Assembly (NCBI RefSeq): GCF_000003815.2
Contig: NC_049979.1
Coordinates: forward strand, 24,215,752-24,279,751
Length of the DNA stretch: 64,000 bases
Direction of reading: 5' to 3'
Source: Branchiostoma floridae
Taxonomy: Eukaryota > Chordata > Leptocardii > Amphioxiformes > Branchiostomatidae
The notes under the pieces were generated by a model that was not told the DNA's origin, did not search any database, and saw only the letters and a program-made list of their open reading frames with translations. Below, in pieces: positions 1-11,748 of the stretch. Position 1 is the stretch's first letter; each line of letters begins with the position of its first letter. A program made the translations under genes and the position numbers.

Positions 1-49
1 ACTCTGAAGAAATACATCTTTGGACTCGTTAGGGTCACAGACTTGCCAC

Positions 50-1306
50 CTCACTAATGGAAACCACTACTCTATGTCTGCAGCCATGCTGTACTGAGTA
101 GGCTTCTTGAGTTATTTCCAGTTGAACTACGTCGCCACACTGCATTACACAAAGCCAGACTGCATTATAGGACCAAGGTCTCTCATAGAAGCTTTCTGCA
201 CATCGTGAGCAGAATGCTAATTTCATTGACAGGAAAATAGCTGCGAAAAGTAAGAGCTCATTTGTCACTCAATAGTATGAAAGACTTGTCATTTACCTTA
301 TTGGCTTATTACATATCCATATATCATCCAACGTTGAAACAATGGCTATGAAAGTAAAGACAACTCTGGTATGACATTTTAATTGTCCCTGCAAAAGGAT
401 GCTCTTTCCACAGGCTGGCTGACTTAGAAAAAATATGACTGGATTTCATAAGAAGTCATGTTAGTAATTGTGTTCTAGATTCTGATTGAATAAATGTGGT
501 ATCTATATGCTGATCTCTGTGAGTTTGAGTTCATCTTCTTCAGTCAATACACCAAAGTACTGAACTGGTATGTGTAATATTAAAGGCCTTGGGAAAATGT
601 TGTGTTTTTGAGTCTGCTGACCCTAGCAAAAACCTGCTGACCCTAGCCTTTTCTTGGTCATGGGATATGCACAATCTATCCATTTCATACATTCTCTTAG
701 ACTAAGTTAGAGTTTTAGACCTTAGAGCTTACCGGTAGATATTGAGAGGTTGATAGAAGTAGCTTTTCACACTGAGGGGAATAAGGTCCCTCTGATGGTA
801 TTCAAAGTAATAAATAGTGATCTCCACTAAGCTGTGTCAGGTTTTTAGAAATCTTGGATGACCGATGACATGTTAAAGCTAGGTCAATGTAGTTCTGTTA
901 TATACGTGAAATGAATAAAAAAGAATTGGTACTTAACAGATGAAAGACCAAATTTACAAGTACTAAAATCACCGATGTTAAAGATAACTGAAAATCAACC
1001 AAGACTTGTCTTGAGGAAAAGTCAAATAAAGGATTAAATTAAGAAAATCCCAAGAATCTATGAATTAAATTGTGGCCAGACCTAGTATTAGATTTTCTTC
1101 TTTTCATTATTCAAAACCACATCAATTACCGTTTACCATGAAATCTAAGTTTACTATTTATATAAAAGTTCACAGCTAGCTTCGTCCTTAAACAGAAAGC
1201 AGCACTGAAATACAAACATACCTTTTTTATCATGGTAAAATATGTCAGGCATTACTATCGTGAAAAGAAGTACAATAATGACACTTGAGTTGCAGATTCC
1301 ATGCAT
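50..1306 (-). CDS. Putative partial gene: secreted or membrane-anchored Cys-containing protein (N-terminal 92 residues)
   Basis: Two phase-compatible exons can be read on the minus strand. Exon 1 (1306-1222, 28 codons plus one base) starts with an ATG and encodes a hydrophobic run (VIIVLLFTIV) after MHGICNSS, like a signal peptide or signal anchor, and ends at a GTATGT donor. Exon 2 (240-50) follows a pyrimidine-rich TTTTCGCAG acceptor and encodes 63 residues with five cysteines (AFCSRC, WLCVMQC, HGC). It ends at GAG before a weak GTGGCA donor, so the protein would continue beyond the left edge. I do not recognise the family. It would start about 0.9 kb from the divergent COX8-like gene. The support is only the phase match, the signal-like N-terminus and the splice sites, so chance is possible. 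Confidence 0.35.
241..1221 (-). other. Intron of the putative left-edge gene
   Basis: AT-rich sequence with no coding potential I can support and no repeat I recognise. It exists as an intron only if the exon pair at 50-240 and 1222-1306 is real. Confidence 0.3.
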
Positions 1307-2186
1307 GTATCTTGCTTTTTGATATCATACATGTACGTACTCCCTAAGCCCTGATAACAAAAACTGTAGGCGTCCGTCAGTAACATGACTGATGAAGTCG
1401 TCCTAGCCATATCTTCCTGGCTGCATACTATGTTTGCTGATAGTGATACTGCTTGCCATCTATCTTAAAACAGTATAAAGATATCAAAAACAGTATCAGC
1501 TCTTTTATTAACTGTTTCCTACATAAAACAGCAAGCTTGATATCTCCAGAACTTTCTTGATGGCCGCAACTTCAAAGAGGCGACTCGAACTGTATATTGT
1601 TACCGACTGTTTGGCAAATTTGTTCAAATAGGCTGCACAACTAGCAACATCAAATGGTGGCCATGTTGGTTGCCAAGCCTCATTAAAAAGAACCTTTGTA
1701 CCGAATGCCATCAAGGCACAATTCTGTTGTCAAGCTCAATTCTGATGTGCGTCATTAGTTGTAATCTTTTCTAATGTGTAGTCTCTAACAATGGATGACA
1801 ATACCTGATTATGCGGACTGGACTCATGAAGTTGACGGATCAGCATCGTTTTCCTTTTCGACTCCACGAAAGAAGATCAAAGCCACAAACACTTGCTGCT
1901 GGAGTACATTCTACCCACCATCCCTCTCTCAACCCTGAGGGTCCTCCAGGGTTCAAGGGCTGACAGATGTGACGTAGAACGTGCTTCACAGCCAATCGTG
2001 TAACAGATTAGCCATCAACCACTCAAGAGCCCACCAATGTTGTTCCACTCCACTTAATCATTAACTCGGAGCTGTTTGGACTTCAACCTGTATCAGAGTA
2101 AGCTACAGTGCAAGGTCACGTAAGCCCTCAAAACAGAATTCATCTAACCGTTCTGCAAGGATTTTCAGCAGAAAGGCTAAAAAAAG
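1307..2186. promoter_or_regulatory. Intergenic region upstream of the COX8-like gene, possible bidirectional promoter
   Basis: This interval separates the plus-strand COX8-like start codon at 2187 from the putative minus-strand start at 1306. The part near 1860-2190 is richer in GC and CpG than its surroundings and shows no obvious TATA box, as expected for a housekeeping promoter. A 68-codon minus-strand frame near 1508-1714 is not supported as a gene. Promoter function is inferred from position only. Confidence 0.35.
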
Positions 2187-2300
2187 ATGGCTGGCGTGCT
2201 CCGAGGCAGTTTCTCGCGTCTCCTCCAGACGACGAACGCTCTCCCCATCATGAAGGCTGGGATTCGGTCAGAACCCGCTAAAAACGTGCTCACCAAGTCC
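2187..2300 (+). CDS. COX8-like gene, coding exon 1 (import leader)
   Basis: 38 codons from the ATG at 2187, in the context AAAAAGATGGCTG, to the consensus donor GTAAGT at 2301. Encodes the Arg-rich mitochondrial leader and the first residues of the mature chain (about RSEPAKNVLTKS). Confidence 0.65.
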
Positions 2301-5300
2301 GTAAGTACCTTTGTACTGCTATCCGATGTAGGATATAATTGTAATATAGCTGTGAGACTATTCTGACAATTGTACCACTCCCTAGCACAGTGGATGATGT
2401 ATGATTGTACGTAACACATGTACACATTACCTTTATCTAAAAATATTCCACGACGTGCTTGGCCTTTTCTGCATGTACTTGAATGTGTGGTAATTGCTAA
2501 CATCTTATTACCCACCTTCCAACAAAGAAAAAAATATCCTATCTGCTGAGCATGGTGCTGAAAAAGCCTTTCCCGTAAGTGTAACAGCTTCTCTCTTGTA
2601 GCTTATAAAAGGCAAGGTGGTGAGAAACATTTGCAAGTCTGACACCCCAAAATTCTCTATTCTTATATCCCAAGACTGCCTGAGGTTGAAATTTCTATTT
2701 TAATATAAATTGAAATTCTGGCAAGCTAGGGTCTTCCTTAGTGGGTTTACAGTCGCCGAGATTTCCTTTTATCCCAATGCAGTTGGGAACGTATGGAACG
2801 TGACCCATACACAAAATCTCACCTCTATTTTCTGTTCACTAATGGCTGTAAGATTGATTCCTATGGGATCACGAGATTGTGCTGAAATGAAGGTAAAAAC
2901 AGGCCTGGAAGGTGAACTACAAATTTCACCACACACTGAGGATCATTTGTTGCAATAAGCATTCTCAATTTGCGACCTTCAAAAATATGTCACAATTACT
3001 GACACAGTCTGCATCTGTAAAAGACTACCCTAAGATGTTATAAATTCCTACTTCGCTTAACATGTACGAGATACTTGTTGCATATCATGAAGAGGGAATA
3101 GCGCTTCAGCAACCCTCTCAAGTGTGATGTCTGCCATTATTGCATTGAGTGTTCAAATCCCACCTCACCACATGTAATGTAATGTCTGAACCTTTCAGGA
3201 TGTTCTGTGAATGTATTATGAAAGTTTCTCTTGCAGAAGAATTTCTTGTATCCCCTGTAGATAACAGAATTTCCACTTCACTGACATTTATTTTGCCTAT
3301 ATATGTATAGAGGTTTTGTTTTTGGTGTGTCTGGATGTTTGTGTTCTTCACATGTGTGTCTGTGGTTGTTAAAATGCACTATGATCATAAGAGTGGCAGG
3401 GAGTGAGTGAAAAGATGGTGTCAATACAAAGAGCAGACTCACAAGAGTGACTGGAAGTGGAAGTTCAGAGGTGGTATATCTAGTAGTTTGTCAGACAGGA
3501 CAGACATACCGGGTCATGGTGTCAATGGAGAGGCTATCAATCCTTGTACCTATTGTACATCGATGAAGGTTAGACATCCTGGGAAAAAGATCTGCCAAAA
3601 AGCCAGTTGCTTGTAATGAGTAACTGATCTTCGACCTATCGTCTTTGTGTTTTTGTATTGATTGTATATTCTCCATACTGGTATTCTAGTCATGTTCACA
3701 ATGTTATGGTCACAATATAGTGAAAGGATTCGTGATTAATGGATACGTGTAATGACATGTTAACAAAAAAATAACTCTTTCTATAATTAATGACCTACAA
3801 TATACAAAACATTAAATATTTCATGGAGGCGTGAGAGCTTTGAACTTTTACTACAATACAGTACAATGTGAAGAATGTCACATATAACTTTCCAGGTTGG
3901 GTCTGTTGTAATATACCACTCATCTTAACTTGACAGTGCATGTATCATCCTCACAAGATTGCAAGATAATGTCTCCTGTTATCTGCAGATCATTGTCAAG
4001 GGGAAAATTCATTAACATGTCAGCCTAATGGACAGGAGGTACTGAAATTGACTATGATTAAGAATGTATGTCATTGCCCGTTGATTTGAGAGTATGGAAA
4101 GCTGAATGAGCGAGAAAACTAAATTTGTTGTTTTAGAATAATGGCCCAACATAGTATGATCCATCTTTGACTCTTTGCTTCTCAGTGAACAGTCAGCACA
4201 TAAACTATCAGTATCAGAGGAGCTAGCATTGGATGGGCACCAGGCCAGGCTAGCAATCTTAATTATGATTATAAGACTCATTAATACATGTACTTACCCT
4301 GACCAATTCTATTCTCAAAATGTTTGATGATACTTAATTTCAAATTCTTCATATCCAGGCTTTGCAGTGCATAAAAAAAGTACTGATTTACTTTAAGCTT
4401 AACAGCAGCGCTTTCTTCTACTAGTTATTCAATTGTAGCATTGTGTTAGGATGTTCTGAAAGGGTAAATTGCCACAATGCAATCTTAAGCTGTCTGCAAA
4501 TGCAAGGTTGCACAAAGTGAGGTACTAAAGAAGATGAAATTATAGAATTCAAGGCGGTAAAGACATACTCTTTCACATTCAGCTACCGTAAACCCAAGCG
4601 CAGTTGCCATTTTAATGCAAAGTCCGTTACCAGACGTAAAACACAGTTACTGTAATAATTCAAATTATGCTGTCTGCTGATAGTAATGGTATGTAATGTT
4701 CCCCCCTAGGCCTGGAGCGCTTACTGTGGAAATGTTTCAGACGTTCAGCGCTTACGTTCAGTCATGGCAGATTAGTTCCGCTAGACGAACGTCTGCCAGC
4801 GGATGTACCACTGAAATTAGCGCCGTCGCCGTGCTGTGTAACGTGCCTCCATGGGCCCAGGGCAATATTAGCCTGGCTGGTGAATTGTTTGTATTTATCA
4901 ACAGTGTCAACAAAAACTATATGTTGACACCTTGTGCCTTGACCAGCAATGTACCACAGTTATAATGTGTTACCAGGGTCTGTGTCTCTGCACTATCAGG
5001 ATCCTTTGATAGTTTAGGCTGACATTAGGTATGATGAAAGAATTGAGCACACTTTCTGTTGGATTTTTAGTCAAAGTTGCATTGCATACCTAACGATATG
5101 GACAAGATAATCATCCTTTTATATGAAAACACAACCTCACAGTGTAAGTTACACAATGCATTCTATTGAAGTGCTCCAGACATCCATTGTCTTCAGTCTT
5201 TATGACATTTCTGTATTTGCTTAATTCTAAAGAATTAATTTGAACGTTAGTCACTTAGACTTGTGATGATCTAGAACTGTACTAATTGTAGAGACTCCTC

Positions 5301-7176
5301 CAACTCACATGATTTAGGCAATCTATCAAAACTGGCAACGATGCACAGATTGTAAGTTGCTTGATGTACAAAAAATGCAATACATTCAAGATTTATTACA
5401 ATTCTCAGTGATAATATCATGATCAGGTGGTATCAAATATGCAAGTCCAATTTGCTACAAAAATATAAAGAAATCAAAAGGCATTTCGTAGTCATGTGAT
5501 TTAAAATTTTTCAAATCCTTTGCTACTGATAACAAGGATGTAAAATTTTCGTTTATAGCCTGTCTTGTACTTTTACACCCAATCCAGTCCCAGTTGGTCT
5601 TACATAAAAGGTAATGCCTACATCTTTGTTACCGTATGCACCTGTAACGTTAATGCCTTCTATAGTCGCACCTGTAACGTTAATGCCTTCTATAGTCGCA
5701 CCTGTAACGTTAATGCCTTCTGTAGTCGCACCTACAACGTTAATGCCTTCTACAGTCGCCTTAACAGTATTCAGGTAAAGATCCTTTAATGCCAGTAAGC
5801 TGTGAGACAGCCCCACAGTGAAGGGTGATACATTATGTATCAGCCACCAGAGACCCGAGCTTGCGGAGATGAGTGGTTGTCTGGGCTGCAGAGGTGAGAT
5901 AAGAAGTCAAGGAGACACGCGCATCAAGTTCATTGTCGGAGAGAGAGCTGTGATCAATAATTGTTTGACCCTGGGCAAAATCCAATAGCCGATGTATACA
6001 CATTGTGCACTCTTATCACGTGTAAGACAGTCATCATAATACGACCTTACAATATTCTTCTAGCTGTGCCAAAAAGAATATGCTTAATTACCTATATAGA
6101 AATATAGGACTTCTATAGTCTTTGGCCAGTCTGTATGTTTGATTGTTTGTGTTTCTGGATATGTTTGTGGTCAGCATAAGTTTAGAACCTCTAGATGGGT
6201 TGTGATGATATTTGGTATGCGGGCAGGTCTTGGGAAGACAAAGGTCAAGGTCGATTATTATGTGGTGCTTTTGACAAAGATTTAAACAAATACACACAAC
6301 TAAAGTTCAATTAGCTTGGGGAAGCTTTCGAGACGAACTCTGTCTCTTTGTCAACCCGGGAGTCTCATCTTGGAGTTTCTCTGTCACGTGACATTTGATG
6401 GACATTGTCACGTGACAAGACACAGTCATACACAGGTCTCAGGTAGTGGCGCCCCCTGTCCTTGTTCAAAGTGCTCTTCTGTCGACGGATCTGGATGGCC
6501 TCCCGCACACCCCTCGCGAACCAGTCCGGATCCTGATCAAGAACTTTAACATTGTCCCAGTCAATCTTGTGCTGTTTCTTGCCAACATGCTCCACCACAG
6601 GCGATGACACGCTGCTGGGTCTCTTGTGTTCCTGTAGACGGGCTCGTAGTGGTCTCTCGGACTCCCCCACATATGTTGCAGGGCAGTCAGCACAGGAGAT
6701 GTGTATTATGTGGTGACCTTCATACTGCAGCAGAACTTCCGGTTTTTGCACCTTTTGGTCAAGACATGCTAGGGCCTTGGTACGACTGTATTTGGTTGGT
6801 TGATAGCTCTTGATGTGAAGTGACATAAGTGGTCAAGTTAGGAGTGACTTTGCGTGAAGAGCAGGTATTAAAAGACCAAAAATATCTGTTATGATCATGA
6901 TTGGCTTATTTCAGCTGGGTGGTAGGAAGTGGAGTTGGTCAATTAAGTTACAATGTGCGAGAGTGGGAAATTTGGGCCAGGTCCAAAGTTACTATTGTAA
7001 TGAAACAAGAAATTTGCAAAAATATTCAATGATCATGAGGTATTGAGATCTTTGATTTCTTGTTTTTCATGTAGGATCTGTGGACCGGTGGACTAATCAT
7101 GCTGGTGGGGATAGGTGCCATCCCAGCCTGGGTCACCTACAACATCCCAAAATGGAGTCAAGGGCTCAAGAAATGA
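2187..7176 (+). CDS. Cytochrome c oxidase subunit 8-like mitochondrial inner-membrane protein (2 coding exons, 71 aa)
   Basis: Coding exon 1 is 2187-2300 and coding exon 2 is 7075-7176, joined in phase 0 (AAGTCC|GTAAGT donor, TTTTTCATGTAG acceptor). The 71-residue product begins MAGVLRGSFSRLLQ, an Arg/Ser-rich, acid-poor leader typical of mitochondrial import. It then has one membrane helix at about residues 39-62 with a Pro-Ala-Trp-Val motif at 55-58, and a short basic tail ending GLKK. Length, leader, single helix and the P-A-(G)-W motif match COX8, a nuclear-encoded small subunit of respiratory complex IV in the inner membrane. Another small single-helix respiratory subunit is the main alternative. 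The intron between the exons is 4.8 kb. Confidence 0.6.
5639..5758. repeat. 30-bp minisatellite, four units
   Basis: Four head-to-tail units of 30 bp (CACCTGTAACGTTAATGCCT and a following TCTATAGTCG). Units 1 and 2 are identical, unit 3 differs by one base, unit 4 by several. Because 30 is a multiple of three, both strands stay open across it and give artificial repeat peptides. Confidence 0.9.
6311..6826 (-). pseudogene. Penelope-like element fragment: GIY-YIG endonuclease domain
   Basis: The minus strand encodes the C-terminal part of a Penelope-like retroelement protein with the element's GIY-YIG nuclease. Landmarks in order are C-A-D-C then TYVGES, an R..LRARLQEH helix, the H-K-I-D-W block, a conserved Glu in REAIQI, and a terminal LNKDRGRHYL motif. 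These mark the nuclease that follows the reverse transcriptase in full elements. No reverse transcriptase is seen upstream, so this is a 5'-truncated copy. A TGA at 6365-6367 interrupts the frame, which otherwise continues through ETEFVSKASPS to a stop at 6311. It lies antisense in intron 1 of the COX8-like gene and is not expected to be functional. Confidence 0.8.
7075..7176 (+). CDS. COX8-like gene, coding exon 2 (membrane helix and stop)
   Basis: 33 codons plus TGA at 7174-7176. Encodes the hydrophobic helix (LIMLVGIGAIPAWV) and basic end. The exon continues five untranslated bases to the donor at 7182 (GTATGT), so the stop codon sits just before the last junction. Confidence 0.65.
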   Translation, partial: DLWTGGLIMLVGIGAIPAWVTYNIPKWSQGLKK

Positions 7177-7618
7177 AGCTGGTATGTGCCAGAGTAGTCT
7201 TTGCACACAATTAGTAACTGTACTTATGTAATTTCAGTAATCTATACTAGAAAGGAACTTTGATGTGTGTGTGTTGGGGGGATACAAGCTTTAGTCACAT
7301 TAGGGACAGCATTCTTCTCACTGCAGCGCCACCTAGCAGTGGGAAGTAGAATCACACATCCTTGCCCTGAGAAAGGTAGCATGACAATGAAACGTTGACA
7401 GGTAATTGGTAATTGCTTGTGCCCACTGCCCAGTGGTTTAACAACCTTTTAAAAAATATGTTGGTACATGCATTTATCATTAACAGCCATTTGTTACGAT
7501 TGTACCAGTACCGTAACTGTAAGGTTTTGTGACTTAATTACTCCCACTTCCCTTCAAATCTTATTATCAGCTCTCTGTCATAACTGATGACTACTGACCG
7601 TTACAATGTCACCTTCAG

Positions 7619-7845
7619 GCTTGGAGGACGAAGCCCGGCCCAGGAATGAAGATGGTCACATGTGATGACGCATCAGCAGAGAGCAGCTTAGTTTGAGTCC
7701 TGAATGCTGCAGATATTTTGTGTAGCCTTGTAAATGTGATATCACACTGATCAACACTGTCTTACTAAGAGTGTCTTACTGTAAAATGGATCTATAGATA
7801 TATAATTGAGCTGTAGAATGAAATAAATGAAAATCTAACCACATT
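7619..7845 (+). other. COX8-like gene 3' untranslated exon with polyadenylation signal
   Basis: After the acceptor ACCTTCAG at 7611-7618, a non-coding exon runs to an AATAAA signal at 7822-7827. Cleavage is expected about 15-25 bases later. The stop codon sits only five bases upstream of the previous junction, so this arrangement should not trigger nonsense-mediated decay. Confidence 0.5.
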
Positions 7846-8050
7846 TAAGTGTCTTGTGGCATTTGCTTGAAGCTGAGTGTTGGTGAAAGAGTCTTATATT
7901 GATGAATGTGTATGTACAACTGAAAAATGGAGATACTACAGAGAAATTATATTACAGAGGGCATCCTAATGGCAATTTTTTGTCCCAAAAAAGTTAGGGG
8001 TATACTTCCCTACGGACCAGGTAGGTTGGTTGTCAGTATTAGATGGTGTG

Positions 8051-8073
8051 AGTCTCACTCACTCACTCACTCA
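8051..8073. repeat. CTCA microsatellite
   Basis: Five to six tandem CTCA units in the convergent 3' region. Confidence 0.9.
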
Positions 8074-9204
8074 CGGCCCATAACCACAGTGGTCGTAGGG
8101 GCTCCACGACATCCATGTGAGTCTGGCATTAAGATTTCATTGAAAAAAGCATGAATTCAGACACAAATTTTCTTTATGGAAATATTTTATATTTACAAGA
8201 TGCAGTACATTCCTCAATGTGTTACAGAAGATGTAAGGAGCAATCGTCAGTGAGATAACTGCCAAGCTGTCAATAATTACTTTAACATTATAGACATGGC
8301 TCATAATTTTGGTGTGTCATGTATTTGTCTAATACAAGTATGCAGTATTTTTCATCTAGGTACAAATTTGCTGGCATATTCTTGCTTGGAGAATGAAACT
8401 GCTTCAAAAGTTACTGAATGTAACATTGTACAATGCTGTCCGTGGTATTGAAAACCTGGCTGTTACACGTACCGAATATTTACCAGTGAAAAGAAGCAAA
8501 TCTTTTACATCATCAATGCCAATACTTTAATACATATATTAAGACATAATTTATTACAGCTCATAATCAAATATAAACTCTTCTTTTTAAACAGCAGGGA
8601 TACAAAGTACAAGTAGTCAAGTGACAAAGGTAACGTTATACATAGTCCCCTTTGCGGTTAAGATTATTACCATTCAACATGTCATACCTAATGCAAAATC
8701 GGCACTATCAAATATGACCAATTTTTATAAAAATCATTACAGAATAAGAATCCATTTAGTTTGTCTGGGTCACCTTGTGTACTCTCATACCCACCTTGGG
8801 CACTCTCATAGAATGAATTTTAACACGACAACAAACAATAGGTTTAAGTGCTGTCAGTCCCTTTACTAATATCATCTTTTATGGTATAATGTTTTGTTAA
8901 TAGTATCGTTGTGTTATCAACCTTCTTTATTCAACACAATGACTGCCCAACAATACAAAACTAATCACTTGAATAGCTGCACATCATTATCAGACAAGGC
9001 AGTTTTGCATACAATTCATGTCACATATTGCTATATTTATAAATTAGACATTGAATGAACTAATAATACAACACACAATCATAAACTTTCAGCTTAACAC
9101 ACAATTGCTGCCCTATGAAGGCTCAAAATGGACAAGAACAGCTTTGTCTCTTCAAAAAGGACTAAGCTTTGATAACTACAGTTACCCCCCATGTAGACAG
9201 TCCC

Positions 9205-9568
9205 TTAGGCCCAATCTACACACAGTTTTTACCAATATCTGTGGAGATGTTAGGAGGGATCTAGAACGTAGAGGGCCGGACACCCATGCCGCTTGCAGTC
9301 ATAAACATATAGCGCGATTTTACAAATGGCGTTATATGCTAATGAGCCTTCCTGAAGTCGGGAAGCATCTACACACACGCGAAGCTGTCGGGGACCCCTG
9401 CTAAGCTATCGGTATGGTATCGTACGAATGGTCCGGACTTTTCGGGAGAAATTTTTCCGATATCGTAATGGCGATATAGTAGTTCCATCTAGACGATGAA
9501 AAAAAGCTGTCGGTGAGAGGTTGTAGGCTCACCGATATCGGGAAAAACTGTGTGTAGATCGTGCCTTA
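9205..9568. mobile_element. PIF/Harbinger-type MITE with TTA target duplication
   Basis: A 358-bp element (9208-9565) flanked by TTA at 9205-9207 and 9566-9568. Its termini are imperfect inverted repeats of about 32 bp starting GGCCCAATCTACACACAG on the left and GGCACGATCTACACACAG on the right (reverse complement). A three-base TTA duplication with GGC-starting termini is the signature of PIF/Harbinger elements. There is no transposase inside, so it is non-autonomous. Internal sequence is GC-richer than the flanks. Confidence 0.75.
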
Positions 9569-11337
9569 GTTATTCTGTACTCCACTGACCAGCTAAACCA
9601 GTGCTGTTCTACAGCCCCTATAAGTAGAAATGTTGTTAGAACAGACAACAAAGCTCACATGTCACACTAAAGAGTGACAGCAGTTTCACAAATCTTAATG
9701 ACCGAAAATGTGCATACAAATGTACTAGTGTTGGCTGCTGGGCATTGTATCAGGCATGTATCTCACTGGACCGTAACTGTTAAAATTTGCATCAAATGGC
9801 ATTAGGAAATTCACAAACTGGCCCTATCAAAGGTACCCATTTTCAGAAAAAAAAAGATTTAAAAGTGTTGCAAATGGTCACAAAATGCTGCAAAGCAGTG
9901 CAATTTAGCTATTTCATAATCATAACTGATCTATGTTGCAACAAGGGAACAATGATCCTTTTAGCACTGCAAATATTTCAATGCATGTCTAATCATTTTA
10001 ATTTGGTTTTAATTCAGTGGCATTTAAGCAGCATTTTCCAATAATCTGCTCATCTAGACTTCTTATGCAAATGCAACGTAAGTCTGGGCACAATTTTTCA
10101 AACTTCTAAGTTGGCACAATTTTGGGCATTGTCCAGTGAGATCCTGCTTAACAGTTGCCTTACAGACGATAGTTGAGCACACTTATATCATTCTGGTTCT
10201 CCTCATTACAAAATTGTTCTATGACAGTGCTTATTAATGTCGCTCTTAGGGAAGTATAAAGAGAAGGCACTGTCTTTCTTACCTTGCACTACATGCAAAA
10301 TTTAATCAAGCAATACCAATTTCACCGGTAATATGTTCTGTTTTCACTTTGCAAACTTGTAGAAACATTGTGAGGGAGATGCAGTAAAGGGGGTACCAAA
10401 GAAATGCCGAATTGACTCTGAATGTTGGCAGACCTTTTTCTTAGCAGAGAATAACATTGACTTTAAATGACTATACCAGTACTTTCACCCTCCACTTTCT
10501 CCAACTTCCCTATGAAGGCCCATAATTTTTTTATGGCAAAGAAAATATTTTTTTAACATCATCTTTTAAAATCTAAAAGTTGCCTTTCTGTATAGCTTTG
10601 GAAACATGAATGCTGTATAGAAATGCATAATTTTTGATACTAATTTCACCAAGGCTCTTTCACAGGCACTGCAACTTATCATCATCACTTTTTTTACTTA
10701 CAAAGGTTTATCCTGCTTTTTCTAATGCCATGATTTCATTCACTACTATACTTATCATGAACCTAAAGCTGGAAATATTCTGCAATTTCCAATACCAGGA
10801 TATGAAATGAACTTGAAGATTTCTATGCACATAACATTAGATGAGTTCTCTTTTGGCAAAATATCCCAAAAATGTTTGTCTAGTCTGGGTGTCATCCTAG
10901 CTAGTTTACCAGGGCTCCCATACTCTCCCTAAACCAACTACAAGCTAGCTACAATGGCACGCAGGCAAAGACAAAGTTTTGTCTGTTACTGCTGGTGTCT
11001 ACTCAATTTCTATTTCAAAAAGAGCAGTAAAAGCATTTCTAAAAGATGTTATATCCACAAATGCTTCCCCTTACAACAGTCAACACTTCCAATGATGTTG
11101 GCATCTACGTATACTACAGTCATAGACAGGTAGCCTCCACCAGACCTTCCTATGAAGGAGCAGTGACCATAGAATTCAGCCAAAAAATCTGGAAATTGGC
11201 CACGCTTAGGTTCATGTTTCCCCTGCATGGCCGACCAGCTCCTCTGGTAGCAAAACTTCCCTGGTAAATTTTTCTCCCTATAATAGCCAGCGTAGTCAGT
11301 CTGGCAGAGACTAATATACAGGTCTCCCTGTAGAGTT

Positions 11338-11540
11338 TCAGCTTGTAGGCTTGGCTGGGCTGTTTGGCACTGTACTACCGCTAGGGGGCACTGCTAGTAG
11401 GTCTGGTGACTGTCCAGAGATGCTGAGCCTTTGCATGCTGGGACTGCTGAGGGAGCGGGTGGGCGTGGATGGTCGTACCTCCGGGGGGTCGGCGGTACTG
11501 GTGTGGTGACTGCTGTACAGCTGGATCTCTACCTCTGCAT
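11338..11540 (-). CDS. C2 gene exon w (residues 751-816 and stop), Ser/Pro-rich tail
   Basis: Acceptor TTGGTTGCTGTAG. Encodes AEVEIQLYSS, the last C2-4 strand, then a disordered tail (STPTRSLSSPSMQRLS, SGSTVPNSPAKPTS) and TGA at 11338-11340. RSLSSP and RLSISG look like phosphorylation or 14-3-3 sites. There is no membrane anchor at the C-terminus, unlike MCTP proteins. Confidence 0.92.
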
Positions 11541-11702
11541 CTACAGCAACCAAACATGGAACAAAAGTTATACACTCAGGATAAAGTCAAAACAGTTAAA
11601 GAAGACGACTCAGGGGATAATAAAATCTGGTCTATGTGGACAGCTGGTCACAATAGACATAATTTTTCATGCTTGTATCAAATGGAAAAATCATCCGAGG
11701 GA

Positions 11703-11748
<46 letters not shown>

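Larger units (their letters stand above)
2301..7074 (+). other. COX8-like gene intron 1
   Basis: 4.8-kb intron in phase 0. It contains a four-unit 30-bp minisatellite (5639-5758), an orphan Penelope-like GIY-YIG pseudogene on the minus strand (6311-6826), and near 4868 a phrase (AGCCTGGCTGGTGAATTG) also found near 16450. The stretch 2300-5500 shows nothing else I can support. Confidence 0.55.
7846..11337 (-). other. Convergent 3' region: likely 3' UTR of the C2 gene plus intergenic DNA
   Basis: No coding potential found. Reverse-strand AATAAA motifs occur at 8926-8931 and 8550-8555 and could end the long 3' UTR of the minus-strand C2 gene, whose stop is at 11338. The region also holds a CTCA microsatellite (about 8051-8073) and a PIF/Harbinger-type MITE (9208-9565). 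Confidence 0.4.

Noticed and set aside
1508-1714. 68-codon minus-strand frame followed by AATAAA
   Set aside because: No recognisable domain, no signal peptide and no upstream exon. The polyadenylation signal in AT-rich DNA may be chance.
5553-5816. Frames across the 30-bp minisatellite
   Set aside because: Repeat length is a multiple of three, keeping both strands open; no start context or splice partner.
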